Shown one piece after another: positions 1 to 11,686 of a stretch of DNA of 64,000 nt (position 1 is the first letter of the stretch; the number at the start of each line of letters is the position of its first letter). Source of the DNA: Amoebophrya sp. A120 (taxonomy: Eukaryota > Sar > Dinophyceae > Syndiniales > Amoebophryaceae); NCBI GenBank assembly GCA_905178155.1, contig CAJINV010000016.1, forward strand, positions 644,259 to 708,258, read 5' to 3'. The position numbers and the translations under genes were made by a program. The notes below the pieces were generated by a model, which saw nothing but the letters and a program-made list of their open reading frames with translations, was not told the DNA's origin and made no database searches.

Positions 1-3000
1 GTTTTCGGAGTCCTGGTCTTCGATATCTACATCCTCCTGGTCGCCGGGCTCTTCCGGCGGTTCCGTTGGGTCGTTCTCGTCTTCGTTCTCCGAGCCCAGC
101 GTAATGTCTTCGTCCTGGTCTTGCGGTTCTTGGCCTCTTGTTGTACCAGCGGTAATTATGGTGCCACTAGGCGTGGACGCGCGCGTCTGCTTTTGCGGGG
201 AAGTGGCGGTCGATGTGGAGCTGGTGCGGGGGGCGGCTGATAGAAGTGCAGTAGATTTTTGTAATGCTTTCAAGGGAAAAAAATGAAAACTTCACGTAAT
301 TTCTTAGCACCCTTTATTGCCATGAGATGAAATAAACGATGAAACACTGCAACACGACATCGAAATCCGTATCAATACCTCCATCCATGTTCTTTTTGTA
401 ATTTGTCGCGTTTTTGTTCACGGAGTAGTTTGTCAGATGCACCTTTCTGGACCGCAAATCTGATTTCCTTTCTGCCGAGTACTTTTCCGTCGCGAACCGC
501 ACCAATCCCTCCCGGAACAAGTAGATCTTCAAGGGGTCGAAGCTGGTGATCACCACGTAAATCCGCAAATCAAACTTGTAGCCCTTGATCAGCAGCGGCG
601 GATTCACGTACTTCTGCACCACTCTGTACTGCTTCGCCATCTTCTCCAGCCCGTTGCTGTTATGCACTGCAAAAGCATCGTACTAGTGGTAATCGCATTA
701 CAAATTCGCTCAGCATGACGACTGGAATTTGTGATGCTGTTTTACCTCGGGATGAAAATTTGTAATGCATGACTGCGATTACTAAGAGTGGATACTTTTG
801 CAATGCATAGCTGTGCGACCCGATCAATTTGATCCCTTTTCCGCAGGAGGAGTTCACCGGCTTCGAGATCCAGAGGTCGGACTTGATTTTCGCGTTGCTG
901 GAGGACGAGCTGTTCTTGTTAGGATTTCCTCCTTTCATATGCAAGAAAAGAACTGTGTAAGTGTAAATCTGTGATGCAGAAAATGCAAAACAGTTACACT
1001 TGTCATGCTCAACATGCATGATCGGGTTGCTTCCTGTGTGTTTTCCCTTCCTATCTGCGCATAACAAGTTTTTCCTGTCATGGCAGACCAACTTGTGATG
1101 CTGTTTTCCCATCAAAAGACTTACACTAAAACATTTTTTTTCTTGGATATTTCAACACTTCCAAAAACTTCTTCCCGTCCTCTGGAAGGATAAACGTCTC
1201 CGGTGTGATGTCAAACTCGTTGATATACTGCCGCTTCATCCTCATGATGTTCCGGCACATCAAGTCTTTCCGACCCAAATACCAGGAGTAGGGGAAGTGG
1301 TTGGTCCGTTGCAGGCTGTTATGCACTGCAAAAGCATCGCACTCAGTATTTCAATCGCAACTATGCATGACAGATCTGCGTTCCTACCAAACTCCGCATG
1401 AGAAATTGCAGCTTTTTTCCTGAAGAGATTTGTCATGCGATTTACACTTCTGCGATTCTTTTGCATTGCATAGCTGTGCATCTGCCGCAGCTTCTCCGGC
1501 TTGAAGTGGCCGTTCCAAATTAACGAGTACCGGGGGTGAGTCGACTCAATTTTGCTGTCGTAGTACTGCAAACCCCCTTTCTTCATGGAATTCAAAACAC
1601 AATTGTACACGTGTACCTTGTATGGAATGCAAACATGTCTGGGTCTGGAAGGATGCAAGGTCTGTCTTGCTTGTCCGGCATGTATGCGTGTCCAAGAAGA
1701 AACCCTTTTGCTTGTCATGCAAAACGGAGCTTGTCATGCGGAAATCGCAACACTAAGCAGCGCGCATATTATTTCTCATGCTTGGCTGTGCATTAAAGAG
1801 AGTTCTCTATTCACAAGTCAGCATTACAACTTTCCAGACCCAGACATTTTTGCAATCCATACCTTGTTCGTGTGCAGCCAGTACATGGTCGGGATTTTCG
1901 TCCCGTTAAGATTTTTATCAAATGCAAATATCCCTGGATGTCTGGAAACTTGTGATGCTGGGTGGCGTATCATGAGGCGGCCACAAGTGCTGGCTCAGCA
2001 TGACAAATTTCTGAGCTTCTAGGTGCTAGCTATGCCTATTCTACTGCATGACAAACCGCTTTTCTGCATGACAGAAAAGTGGGGCTCTTGGGTAACGCGC
2101 ATGACAGACTTTGGGGTCATGCTGGCAGAGCATGACAGACCTCCCATTCTTCCAGACCCAGACATTTTTACAATCCATAATTTTTGAAAATCCTCGCGTT
2201 CTTCGCCTTCTCCGCTAGTCTATCCGCCGTTATGCAAGAAAAAAACTGTGTAAGTGTAAATTTGTGTTGCAGAACATGCAACAGAGTTGCGCCTGTCATG
2301 CCAGACAGCCATGGAGTCCTCTTTTCATGTGTGTTTTCCCTTACAAGCCACGCATGACAGGTGTTCTCTGTCATGTAGAGCAAATTTGTGATGCTGTTTC
2401 CCAAAGAAAGTTACACTTACACACTTTTTTCCTGTGATAGCCGTGTTGAACCGATTACTATTTTGCTGCTGATGTTGATGTTCTTGTTCCGTCAAGCTTG
2501 AAGATGTCAAAACCGCGGAAGATTTCACCATGACTCGTGGATATTGCATCTGGTTCGGGTATTCAAAGTACACCGTGGGGCCGAGGAACTGGGGAAAGGC
2601 GGACTCGAGCAAGGAAACCGTGTCCGACTGCGGGTGCCGGTTCGCCATGATCCTGCCCTTCTTCGTCTTTTTGTTCAGCGTTGCAATCCCAGCAGCGGTG
2701 GTCGTCGGCCCGCCGTTGGACTTTCGAACTTGGTGATAGTTGCTCACAACTTGTTCACCCGCGGCAGGAACAACAGCGCCAGCATTCGTCGTTGTCGTCG
2801 TGTTAGAAACGGAGCTGGTTCTGCTGTCCGGGCGGGAATTGGAGGCTCCGCCACCCGGGTTTAATATTTGTTCCTGCTGTTCCAAATTCTCATCACCTCC
2901 GTCCGTCACGATTCCCATTTGCTTCCGCAACTGTGCTTCCTTCATCAGCTGCCTGGCGAGCAATCCCCGGGGCGTCGTGTTGTTTTTCGTGAAGTCTTGC

Positions 3001-3482
3001 TCTTCGAATTGCTCTTCTGTATCGGTGAAAACCTCGGTCTTGAATAAACCATTCGATGCAGCTGCTGCTGCATTTTCGCCCGTTTTACTACTATTTGATG
3101 CTCCCCATTTCATCTGCGATAGGTAATCACAAAACCTTTTCCGCCTCTTCCGCTCCTGCTCTGCAGCGTATTTGGCTCTCACTTTCCTTACCGCTGGATC
3201 TGTCGGCTTGATGTTGAAATCGAGCTTGTGTTGGTCAGAAGTGCTATCATTCACCGGCGTAGCGACGTTCGAGGAAGAAAAAAACCGCGGCCGGACTAAG
3301 CTCTCCGCCGCGTCGTCCGAAACCTTAAACGCCTTCACGTAGTCGATTTGTCCCGAGGCGGTCCGGCCGCCCCGCGTCCCTTGGGCAGTAGTGGACTCTC
3401 GGTTTAAGTTATGCTCCTGTCGGCTCTTCAAAAAGCGGGAATGGGACGGGTCGGCGGCCTCTGCTGCTGTGCCGACGCGCAT
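1..3482 (-). CDS. TTLL: Tubulin tyrosine ligase-like (TTLL) enzyme, 3' end beyond the window
   Basis: An ATP-grasp enzyme that adds amino acids (probably glutamate) to tubulin tails. The reading starts at the ATG at 3480-3482 with about 340 low-complexity residues, then enters the TTL domain once six introner elements are removed. Family landmarks in order are NHFPYSWYLGRKDLMCRN, FDITPETFILPEDGKKF, SKPVNSSCGKGIKLI (nucleotide-binding loop), KGYKFDLRIYVVI and HLTNYSVNK. Exon pieces lie at 2440-3482, 2180-2225, 1862-1910, 1473-1614, 1150-1314, 810-932 and from 655 downwards, give or take the 5-bp duplications. Another intron lies near 267-330. The last exon, 1-266, is Ser/Thr-rich then acidic (EDENDPTEPPEEPGD) and runs off the edge. 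Whether it is a glutamylase or a glycylase cannot be told. Likely role in axonemal tubulin modification is inference from the family. Confidence 0.9.
661..809. mobile_element. Introner-like element, family F
   Basis: Ends TATGCACTGCAAAAGCATCG and, inverted, TATGCATTGCAAAAGTATCC. Duplication GCTGT (656-660 and 810-814) is exact. Removal joins TTLL residues IKLIGS-HSNGLE. Confidence 0.9.
938..1149. mobile_element. Introner-like element, family G
   Basis: Ends TATGCAAGAAAAGAACTG and, inverted, TATCCAAGAAAAAAAATG, each followed by a GTGTAAG-like block. Duplication TTTCA (933-937, 1150-1154) is exact. Removal joins FLEVLK-GGNPNK in TTLL. Confidence 0.9.
1320..1472. mobile_element. Introner-like element, family F
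   Basis: Ends TATGCACTGCAAAAGCATCG and, inverted, TATGCAATGCAAAAGAATCG. Duplication GCTGT (1315-1319, 1473-1477) is exact, the same pentamer as the copy at 661. Removal joins LRQMHS-LQRTNH. Confidence 0.92.
1621..1861. mobile_element. Introner-like element, family A
   Basis: Begins TATGGAATGCAAACATG and ends, inverted, TATGGATTGCAAAAATG, each running into the GTCTGGGTCTGGAA core. Duplication CCTTG (1616-1620, 1862-1866) is exact. Removal joins WLHTNK-VHVYNC in TTLL. Confidence 0.93.
1916..2179. mobile_element. Introner-like element, family A
   Basis: Left end is worn (TATCAAATGCAAATATCCC then GATGTCTGGAA); right end keeps the full core. Duplication ATTTT (1911-1915, 2180-2184) is exact. Removal joins ARIFKN-LNGTKI in TTLL. 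Confidence 0.9.
2231..2439. mobile_element. Introner-like element, family G
   Basis: Ends TATGCAAGAAAAAAACTGTG and, inverted, TATCACAGGAAAAAAGTGTG, then GTAAGTGTAA on both sides. Duplication GCCGT (2226-2230, 2440-2444) is exact. Removal joins NRFNT-ADRLAEK. Confidence 0.92.
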
Positions 3483-3617
3483 CGGGTAGTGCCGTGCGGC
3501 GCTCGTCGGGCGAGAAAGACGGTGGGGGAGCTGTTGGTGTTTTAGGGTTTTGGAGTTTCATCGGGAAAAGAACTTGTTTTCGTGGAATCAACCTAAGCCG
3601 CGCGTGAAACCAGGGCA

Positions 3618-4228
3618 AAGTCTTGACTTAAGTAGTGCGCGAAGCACTTTGGCCAAAAGTGATACACGCACTACTGATGCCCTAAGTCGTACTTAGCCTA
3701 AGTCGTTCGCGAAGCACTTGGCCTTAACTCGTTCGCGAAGCACTTAACCTTAAGTCGTTCGCGAAGCATTTTAGCTCTTAAGTCGTTCGCGAAGCACTTA
3801 AGCTCTTAAGTCGTTCGCGAAGCACTTAAGCCCTTAAGTCGTTCGCGAAGCACTTAAGCTCTTAAGTCGTTCGCGAAGCACTTAGGCTTAAGTCGTTCGC
3901 GAAGCACTTACGCTTAAGTCGTTCGCGAAGCACTTTAGCTCTTAAGTCGTTCGCGAAGCACTTAAGCTCTTAAGTCGTTCGCGAAGCACTTAGGCTTACG
4001 TCGTTCGCGAAGCTGCACTTCTGAGCATTTAAGTCGTTCGCGAAGCACTTAAGAGCCCTAAAACCTTTCGCGAAGCACTTGTTCCGAGCTCTTAAGTCGT
4101 TCGCGAAGCACTTAAGAAGTCTTAAGTCGTTCGCGAAGCACTTAAAGGAAGCCTCAAGTCGTTCGCGAATCACTTCAAGCTAACTACTTCGCGCAGCACC
4201 GCCGCTTAGGTCACTCGCGAAGCGCATC
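3618..4228. repeat. Intergenic tandem repeat built on TTCGCGAAGCACTT
   Basis: About 20 head-to-tail copies of a unit of 24-30 bp with core AAGTCGTTCGCGAAGCACTT and spacers such as AAGCTCTT or AGGCTT. The TTCGCGAA heart is its own reverse complement. The array fills the space between the start of the TTLL gene and the end of the next leftward gene. Copies are worn at both ends and cleanest in the middle. Confidence 0.9.
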
Positions 4229-4340
4229 TTCCAGATCCTCCATTCCGTCAATCGCGGTGTACTACACGACGCACTTTCATCATACATTTCTATCTACTTT
4301 TTTCATCGACATGCTGAATTCATCTTATCCAAGTCAAAAG

Positions 4341-7300
4341 CTATACCTCCTGCACCGCCGACGCAGCTGCAGTCGACGCCGTGTCCGAGGCGTCATTCAC
4401 ATTCCCCGAGCCCGCATCCACATTCCCCGGACCGAGCGTCGTGGCCCCGTAGGTTTTCCGGTGCGGAATGGTCCGCAACCGCTCCGCCACAACGGACGAC
4501 CGAGAATTGTACTGGGCTTGCTGCTGCTGCTGTGATGTTGCGCCGCTGTTCCTTTCCGCCAACAGTTTTTCCACAGCGGTATTCAAAAGCGAATTTGATT
4601 TTTGCAGGGAGATGCTCGTACTGCTGGAATGGGAGCTTTTCGTAATCGCCGTCTCATGCCGAAGTTTCAGAGCCGCATTTTCGCTGGTGAGGTTTGAGGC
4701 GTGACTCGCGTGCTGGTTCATTTGCTGCTGTTGTTGATGACCTCGTGGTGTCGGACCGAGTAGGGGCACCACCTGCTGTCGAGTGATCATGTTTTTCACG
4801 TTTTGCTGTCCTCCGCCGATCCTGTTGTAATCCCTTCTGGAACTAGAGCTCGCACTGTTTCCCGTGCCAACCAACACCGCGTCGGGTTCTCGGTCTTCTG
4901 TATTGAACAGAAATTGTTGCCCGTACCCCACGTTATTCTGGCTATTGCCCCGGATGAAATCGTCACTGTGCATGACCAACGGCGACAACCGCATCTGCTT
5001 TTTGCTCACCTCGTTTGATGCGTCTCTGTCCCCACCGAAACTCGCAAATTTCTGTCCGACCGTCGTGTTGTCCCTTTCCACTTTCAACGGGGAACCGGGA
5101 TTAACCAGCTGTTGGCTCGCGAGACTGCTGTTCGTCCCCCCACTGCTGGGAAACATTTGCATGGGGCGCACCGGTGACGCTGCGGCGGACAGAACCACCA
5201 TGTCGTTCTCCGTGGATATCGGTAAAGGAGACATCCCCGCGGGGAGCGGGGACATGGCGAGCGTGGTACCGGGAGATTGCTGTGGATTCATTTTCGGTTG
5301 CAGAAATTTCGTCTGGCTCGAATTCATCTCCTTCACGGTGTCTTTCGTGATCAGCATCTTTTGCTGCTCGGGCGTGGCGCTGGATCCAGGTCGCGTTGCA
5401 GAATTACCAGTTGCGGATGGCAAGAAATCGCTTGACATCCTCGCAGCAGCTCCCGCCGTGGTTGAGCCGCCATTTGCTCCTTCTACGTGGTCGAGCCCGA
5501 TGGGCAAACTCGCTCCACCAGGGGAGTGCAGGAAGTTGTCCCTTTTTAAAATCACGAGGTTCGCATTTGGGTTCAGCTGGGTCGGAAGGAAATCGCGGGA
5601 GGCGGAATTTTGGGGCGGCTCTACCGAACCTGCTGCAGTTGCGCTGGAGTTATTTGGCGGTGACTTTGGCAGATTGGCAACATTTTGCTGATTGCTACCA
5701 CCAGGGCCGGCAAGCCCCGCACTAATATTGCCAGCCCCCGCGTGATTTTTAGTACTGCTTCCACTACCAGACGAAGAAGATACCGCTGCACCCATTCCCG
5801 CAACCAGCGCCGCCACACTGTTCGGCCTTCGCAGGTGACTCGACCGACTCGGATATGGTGAGCAAAAACGTCCCCACCCCAGAGTCAAGATGGCAAATGT
5901 GCTACACAAATCCACCAGCTTCGGCTGTTGCGCGTGACAAATTTGGATTCGCAATGTAGGAGTGTTTAGCTAGTGAAGCAGCATCACAGATCTCGCATAC
6001 CATGCGGATGTGCGCATCACAAATTGCAAAAAACCAATACAGACCACTTCTCATGGGTCTCCGCATGAGAAACATTCTCAGCATGGAGATTTGCATTACC
6101 AAATATAGCCGCCGGGGCGGAGGTAGTGAGGTCGTGGGCGTTTTCTTGCCGGGCGTCGCCTTGGCCGCGGCTTTGCTGTTTCTGGGGCCGCCATACCGCC
6201 GTGAGTAACGTTAGGCAGCACGGTATGGCGGCCGCTCCATAAACGTCGCAAATTTTGGCAAATCTCCGAAATTCCTTCCCGAAAGCCAGCCCCCATGCTA
6301 TGGAGCCGATCCGGGCGCCACGGGGGGCGCCCAAAAAGCGAAGGAAAATCGGGCCCATAGCATGCGGATTGGCTTTGCGCGTCCGGGGCGCTTTTTCTTT
6401 TTCGCGTTTCTATTTTTCACGCCGGCGCTTTTTGTAAAGCTTCCCAGGCTCTGAAACCGGCGAAAAGGCTGCCGCTTTCGCGGCCGCCCAAAATGCTCCG
6501 AAATCGCGGCCGTGCCATGCTGTTTCGCTGTTTTGATTTTGGGCGCGTTTTTTTCGCGCTGCTTTTTGGGCGCCCCAAACCGCCAGAAACCAAGGCGGTG
6601 GGCGCCTCAGAAGGGCGCCCCTTTTGCCGGCTCCCCTGCGTCGTTTTACCCAGCGGCGATCGATAGAATCCGCTGGCGATTCGGTGCCGACACAGCCAGA
6701 GCCGCTTGATAATTAAAAACTTTTTATGTCAAAAAACACTTCCGCCCGCTTGAAAACTGACGGCCGTTTTGCTGTCTGGCTGGCAAAAAAACTCCCCGGT
6801 TAGAACCGTTCGGTGGCCTCACTACATACAACTCTGGGGTGGGGACGTTTTTACAAATGATATCGGACTGCCGGGCATCGGGCCCGCGGAAAACGGCGGG
6901 TCGATCGGCGAAACGGATTTGCTGTTCTCCGCCGTGTTGATATTACCGATCGCAAGCTGCGGGTTCGGTGCAACCTTTTTGCTTAAGTGTTGCGCAGCTG
7001 CAGTTCCTCCGGGGTTGACCTGCAGCTGCAGCTCCCCCTGCAGAAATTGCCCGCTATCGCCGGCGACACTCGGAGGACCACTTGCCGCAGTTGCCATACT
7101 CGTCTTCCCGCTGATAATCCGAACGTAACTACTCGTCGCCGCAGAAGGTGTCGTGGTCGTGCCAGTAGTGCCAGCACTTGTTGTAACTGCTCCACTTGGC
7201 GATGACAAACTTTTCATTTTCAACCCGCTGTCATGCGCACAACTAAACGAACTGCTCGAGCTGCTACTCGCACTGTTCCCGCTCATTGAACACACCACCG

Positions 7301-7664
7301 CCCCGCCACCCATTGGCGGATTCATGAGCTGGCTCTGGCTGGGCGGGTTGTTACTGCTGTTGTGGTTCCTGCGCAACGACCGGGGCTTCGGCGACCGGGG
7401 GAGCGGCATCAGAAGAATGTTGTTCGGGGAAGTGTTCATCTTGTTTGCCCCTTGTCCTCTTGCCGATGTTGTACTTGGTGCTCCACTTGTCAGCATGTCA
7501 TGGTCAGCATTTATTCCACCGTCTTGTTTCCCCGGTGAATTCGAATTTGATGCGAGTTGTTTTTCCGGCGAGTTGTCTACCGAAGTGACGTCTACCGGGC
7601 TCCAGCCAAACGGCGCCTGGTGCGGTCCGGGGGGTATGGGGGTGAAAAGATTTTCATCAATCAA
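4341..7664 (-). CDS. Unknown Ser/Gly/Gln-rich, probably disordered protein
   Basis: I do not recognise this gene. Two coding pieces, 6863-7664 and 4341-5848, become one 769-residue reading when the element at 5854-6862 and one copy of its TCGGA duplication are removed. The join reads MPGSP-SRSSHLRRPN. The start is taken at the ATG of 7662-7664 (MIDENLFTPIPPGP). The protein is rich in Ser, Asn, Gly, Pro and Gln with a few more conserved-looking patches, for example VVAERLRTIPHRKTYGATTL near the end. No catalytic motif, membrane span or signal peptide is visible. The similar composition of the small gene just upstream (7810-8382) means both could be one gene with a missed intron, but I find no GT-AG pair linking them. 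Confidence 0.65.
5854..6862. mobile_element. Introner-like element, family B, swollen to 1009 bp
   Basis: Family B ends (CAAAAACGTCCCCACCCCAG and its inverted partner) enclose about 300 bp of typical B sequence plus about 720 bp of foreign GC-rich sequence (roughly 6104-6827). Duplication TCGGA (5849-5853, 6863-6867) is exact and removal keeps the host frame open. Confidence 0.9.
6104..6827. other. Secondary insertion within the introner: GC-rich, hairpin-bearing
   Basis: Absent from other family B copies. It holds two clear hairpins: 6186-6233 (stem GGCCGCCATACCG, 13 bp) and 6294-6364 (stem CATGCTATGG, 10 bp, extending imperfectly). It also has many GGCGCC or GCGC motifs followed by T-runs. 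No gene and no clear terminal repeats are visible, so its edges are approximate. Confidence 0.5.
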
Positions 7665-7809
7665 GGTGAAATACAGGTTTCAACGAGAAGTAGTAAAGTT
7701 CGAAACATCTTATGGGACAGCGAACTTTTTGCTGCGTGCACAACCGTCGACTTTGCATAAACAAAACACGATCGAATTTTATTCCACCCCTTGAGTGTTT
7801 AAAAGTCTT

Positions 7810-8382
7810 TCATCCCGTATCGCTTGGCGGTGATGCCGAGAGCAAGTTGTGCAACAGATTGTGACTCGGTGAAGACGTAGAGTTACAATTGCTGCTTCCA
7901 GCTGCACCTCCTATCATCGCCACATGTTGCGCCGCGGTTGCCCCCTGGCTGAACAGTTCCCCGTTCCCGCTGGATCCTCCGCGAAGCAGCTGTTTCCGCA
8001 TGCTGGAACTTATCCCGAGGGAAGAGGAGGAAGAATTGGTCGAGTTTTGCGCATGAGCAGGGTGTAGTCCGTTACTAACACCGTTGCGCAGGTTCGGCGC
8101 GCCGCCGAAGGGTCTTTGCTCCTTCCGGTGCATGAGCTCCACGCCGTTGACGATAGGGTCGGCGCCGTGGGTCAGATGCGTTGATGCTCCACCAGCACCG
8201 GCGGAGAACACTTCGCCGCGGATGCTAGCTTTCCTTCTGGAGGAGCGCGACTGCGGGTGTTGCTGCATCAGCTTCTGGGCGGCCGTGCGCGGCACGTGCA
8301 ACTGCGCGGACAACCGGCTGATTTTACCGCCGTAGAGATTCAGGTCGAGGACGTCGCCGCCCGGGTCGTGGTGGTCCGCCAT
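7810..8382 (-). CDS. Unknown small Ser-rich protein
   Basis: An uninterrupted reading of 190 codons from the ATG at 8380-8382 (MADHHDPGGDVLDLNLYGG) to a TGA at 7810-7812. An in-frame ATG 16 codons upstream (8430) is possible. The first third has mixed composition (LSAQLHVPRTAAQKLMQQ); the rest is Ser/Asn/Gly-rich. No known domain. It carries no introner. It lies 145 bp upstream of, and on the same strand as, the unknown protein at 4341-7664, and may be its first exon. Confidence 0.5.
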   Translation of the reverse strand: MADHHDPGGDVLDLNLYGGKISRLSAQLHVPRTAAQKLMQQHPQSRSSRRKASIRGEVFSAGAGGASTHLTHGADPIVNGVELMHRKEQRPFGGAPNLRNGVSNGLHPAHAQNSTNSSSSSLGISSSMRKQLLRGGSSGNGELFSQGATAAQHVAMIGGAAGSSNCNSTSSPSHNLLHNLLSASPPSDTG

Positions 8383-11300
8383 TGTTTTGGAAGAAGTGCT
8401 GGAGTGATGCAGGAGCACCAGGGGCTGCACAGAAAACTTTTCACGTGTTCTTGGGGGCCGGTTTGTCTAGTAGTCTTCAGCTTCGATGGCTAAAGCTAGT
8501 GAAAAAACGAGCAGGAGTGCAAGCTCGGACGAAGATGGCAAGAACTGCGGCACCGGTGGCCCGGTGGCTGTGCGGGCAAAAAATCTTTACGTAATTGGTT
8601 CTCCCACATCAACACTTTGTGAGCGCGTCGCACAACAACGCGCGGGAAAGGGCCCGGCGGTGCAGCGCTGCTCGAGTTATTGAGTTTCGGCTTTAGCTTG
8701 AAAAAAAATATGCACCGCCGGCGGTGGCTCCTAAAAACATGAGAAACGACGAGAAATAGTAAAGATGTTGCGAAGCGTGTTGCGGCGACACTGATGCGAC
8801 CAAGCACGTTCTTGCAGTACTTCTACATTTCGAAATAACCTGAGATCATCTCGCACACGCTCCTCTTGTCTCTCTCGAAAGATGCACGCACTAAGTCTTA
8901 CTCTTAGTGCGAAGAATTTGCGTTATCACGAAGTAGAGGCCTGGCGAGTGCGCCGCGAGCAACCAACGGACGTCGGGTCGACCACGGCCGAGCCGCCCGC
9001 GGATGAAAGCGCGAGAACGATAATAGCACGGGCAGCGCGCCGCAGTCGCGCCAATTCCCCCTGCGGGGCGCTTTGCGCGCGAAGGCACAAAATGCTTGTG
9101 GCGGCCGACTTCGACGGCAGGGTAGGATGTGCGAGGCATCGCGGAGACGCCGCGCGCATCCGCCGAGTGTGATTGGGGGTGCAGAAATAAGAGGTGCCGG
9201 CCCGGCGCCTGCGGATGCGACTGTGCAGCAGCCCGTGGAAAAAATCTTTCCCAATCCGGAAGAGTGCGTCAAGTGCAGACGGCAGTAAACAGTACCTCGG
9301 TCCGGGCGATGATAGGACTGCGTGACGCAATTGGGGGGGCGGATCGCGTTTCCGCTTCGCTATCCGCACGGCGAGCAGAAATGCCGCCGTCCCGGGAAAC
9401 GGAATGCGGAATGATCGCCCCTGAGAAGCTGCGAAACTTTGGCTTCCATCCCGGGTCGCGGCGCTGCTCTGCGTGAGCCTCGGAGGGGGAAGCGCGACTG
9501 CGTCAATGAAGCACGAAGCCGCTGTGTCCGGCAGGCCGGGTCGCGGGCAGCACCGAATTAAGACGGGCGCCGACCGCGGGGGCTCTTTGGCTCAGAAGTA
9601 GTAGCAGCCCTGATCGGTCGCGCGTCGCGGCGCAGGACGTGACGGGGGTAGTGGAGTGGAGACCGCCCGCCCGTAAAGGCGACCGGCGCTCCGTAGGCCC
9701 GGTGGGCAGCGCCAAAGCTTTGCGCTTTTTTTCGTAAACATCGCGGGACCCGCGGCGCTGGATTTCACAACTTTCCGGCGGCGGGAACGCGGTGCAGGGC
9801 CCTATATAGGGCACCTCCTTGCTGGTACTTTCTACCGGATTCCGGACCCTGGGCACCCCACCTGGAGGGGGGCGGAGACGCGGAATTTTTCAGATTTTTC
9901 AAGAAACATAGGAGATCTTCCAGGGTGGATGTGATCTGTTCTGGTCGTTCGAAAGACGAGGGAAAACAATAAGGACACCAGAAAGAGCTAACCTCGTTGG
10001 TCCATGTCTCAAGGCTGGACACCAGGAAGCCCGTTAATTTGAATTTTTCCAATTTCGAGAATTTTTGAGCATAGGCATACACGTCAGCAAATCGACTTCT
10101 TTTGAGCAATGAGGTACATGCAACGTCGTACCGCATGCCTTTCTGGTAACTTTCTCACTCAACTACGCACCCACTTTACCCCTATGGAGGAAAAATGGAC
10201 GGCCTGGCATTTTTTAATTTCTTAAAATATGCAAAAAATCACCAATGTTGCTTATAGTTGATGGATGTTTGGACACCATATGGGCACAATCTAATAAAGT
10301 AACCAGATACAGTCTCCATTTGGGTGATTTTACCACATTATTTAACGCACTCAAAAAAAAAACATTTTTTTTTTATTTTCCGATCCTCCAAAAAAAATAT
10401 TTCCAAACAGTGTAAGAAGGCCTATAAAATCACAAAGATCGCATTGCTCCAGCTCATACTTATTGTCTGGGTGCATCATGTACGCAAATTGTAGACCTGC
10501 GCACACTTTTAACCTATGTCACTTTTTTCAGATTTTTGATGTGTCAAAAAATAACGGCAAAAAACCCCAAGCATTAATGTGATGCACATGGGGAGAGCGC
10601 AACACATTGCACCTGTTTCGTTAGAGTTATCAAAATTAGTTAATTTTATGGATTTTCCATGACTCTTAACAACTTCAAAAAATTTGAATTTTTTGAATTT
10701 TTCAAAAATATTGGAAATTTAAGCGCTTTCAGTTCCGTCCGTCCTAGTATATAAAAAGAGGGCACAAAAACATTAAGGCACTTGCTTTCCGCCTCTGTTT
10801 CTGCTCGGTTTTGACGACCACGCACAAGACGCCTTATCTCCTGGCTGTCCATTTTTTCAGATTTTTCTTGGGAAAGGAAGGCTTTACCTTTACAAAGGTC
10901 TTTGGCTCCGGCCAATGGATAAAGAACGCACCATCCTAGCCAAATGCGCCCGGTGCAAGAGCTTGTCCACCCTGTAGGCCACCGCGGCAGGCCCCTCCGC
11001 TTTTTCAGCAATGGCCTGGATGCCGCCAGGCCTGGCATGCGTACCCCCCCCCCCTGCCTCGGCCGAGGGGAGCCGACGCGTTTCTATTCTTCACCGGGTT
11101 GCGGGGGCACACTACGATGGGCACTCTCGCTGGCCCGGGACGGTTTTGCACAGCGGGGGCCCTGCGCCAGACGGTGCGCGCCCCGGCGTACTCAATCGGG
11201 CCCCGCGCCTTAGAGAGGGTCGCGACATCACAAGCAGGGGGGCCGGCACGACTATTTTCCGCCGGAGGCCCAGCATTAGCAACCCGCGCAAGTTTAGGCT

Positions 11301-11686
11301 ATTGCGGGAATTGCAAAACCAAGCGCCCTACATTCCGGGTCGGCCAAATCGGGCGCCGCGAGTTGAAAGAAGTGGTAGCGGCGGCGCCGCAATATCCAAC
11401 CCCGTGCAGCGCTTGGAAGCTGCAGCGCAAGCGGAAGCGCTTTAGAAAATCTCATACACGGCTTCTCTCTTCAGAAAGCATGCGAACCGGCCGAGATCGC
11501 GAAATAAATAGCCAAGCGCAGAGAGCTACCCGAAGATCACACTTTTGGCGTTCTTCTTTCGTTTGTTTTTGTGGGTGGACTTTGACTGTCCGAAAACGAA
11601 ATTAATACGTAAAAGATCTTCTACCATGTGAAGAAAATCGACGACAAAGAGATCTCGGACATCAATCTACCTTGTTCTTCAACCTC
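8383..11686. other. Strand-switch intergenic region, no gene recognised
   Basis: Separates leftward from rightward genes. GC-rich blocks (about 8880-9860 and 10700-11440) flank an A/T-rich stretch (about 10140-10700). Small palindromes are visible: 8887-8911 (CGCACTAAG stem) and 9799-9812 (GCCCTATATAGGGC). Open frames here are short and share no family motifs. I find no tRNA, rRNA or spliced-leader gene and no introner. Promoters for both directions should lie here but none can be pinned down. Confidence 0.6.

Noticed and set aside
3618-4228. Possible CRISPR array (many short direct repeats)
   Set aside because: Spacers are short, similar to each other and part of the repeat; the genome is eukaryotic and no cas genes are present.
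9580-9600. Possible dinoflagellate spliced-leader gene (TTTGGCTCAGAAG)
   Set aside because: Only a partial match to the 22-base leader as I remember it, with no donor GT in the right place.
8882-9856. Several ORFs of 80-150 codons on both strands in the GC-rich spacer
   Set aside because: High GC content makes stops rare; frames overlap in all directions and none shows a domain.
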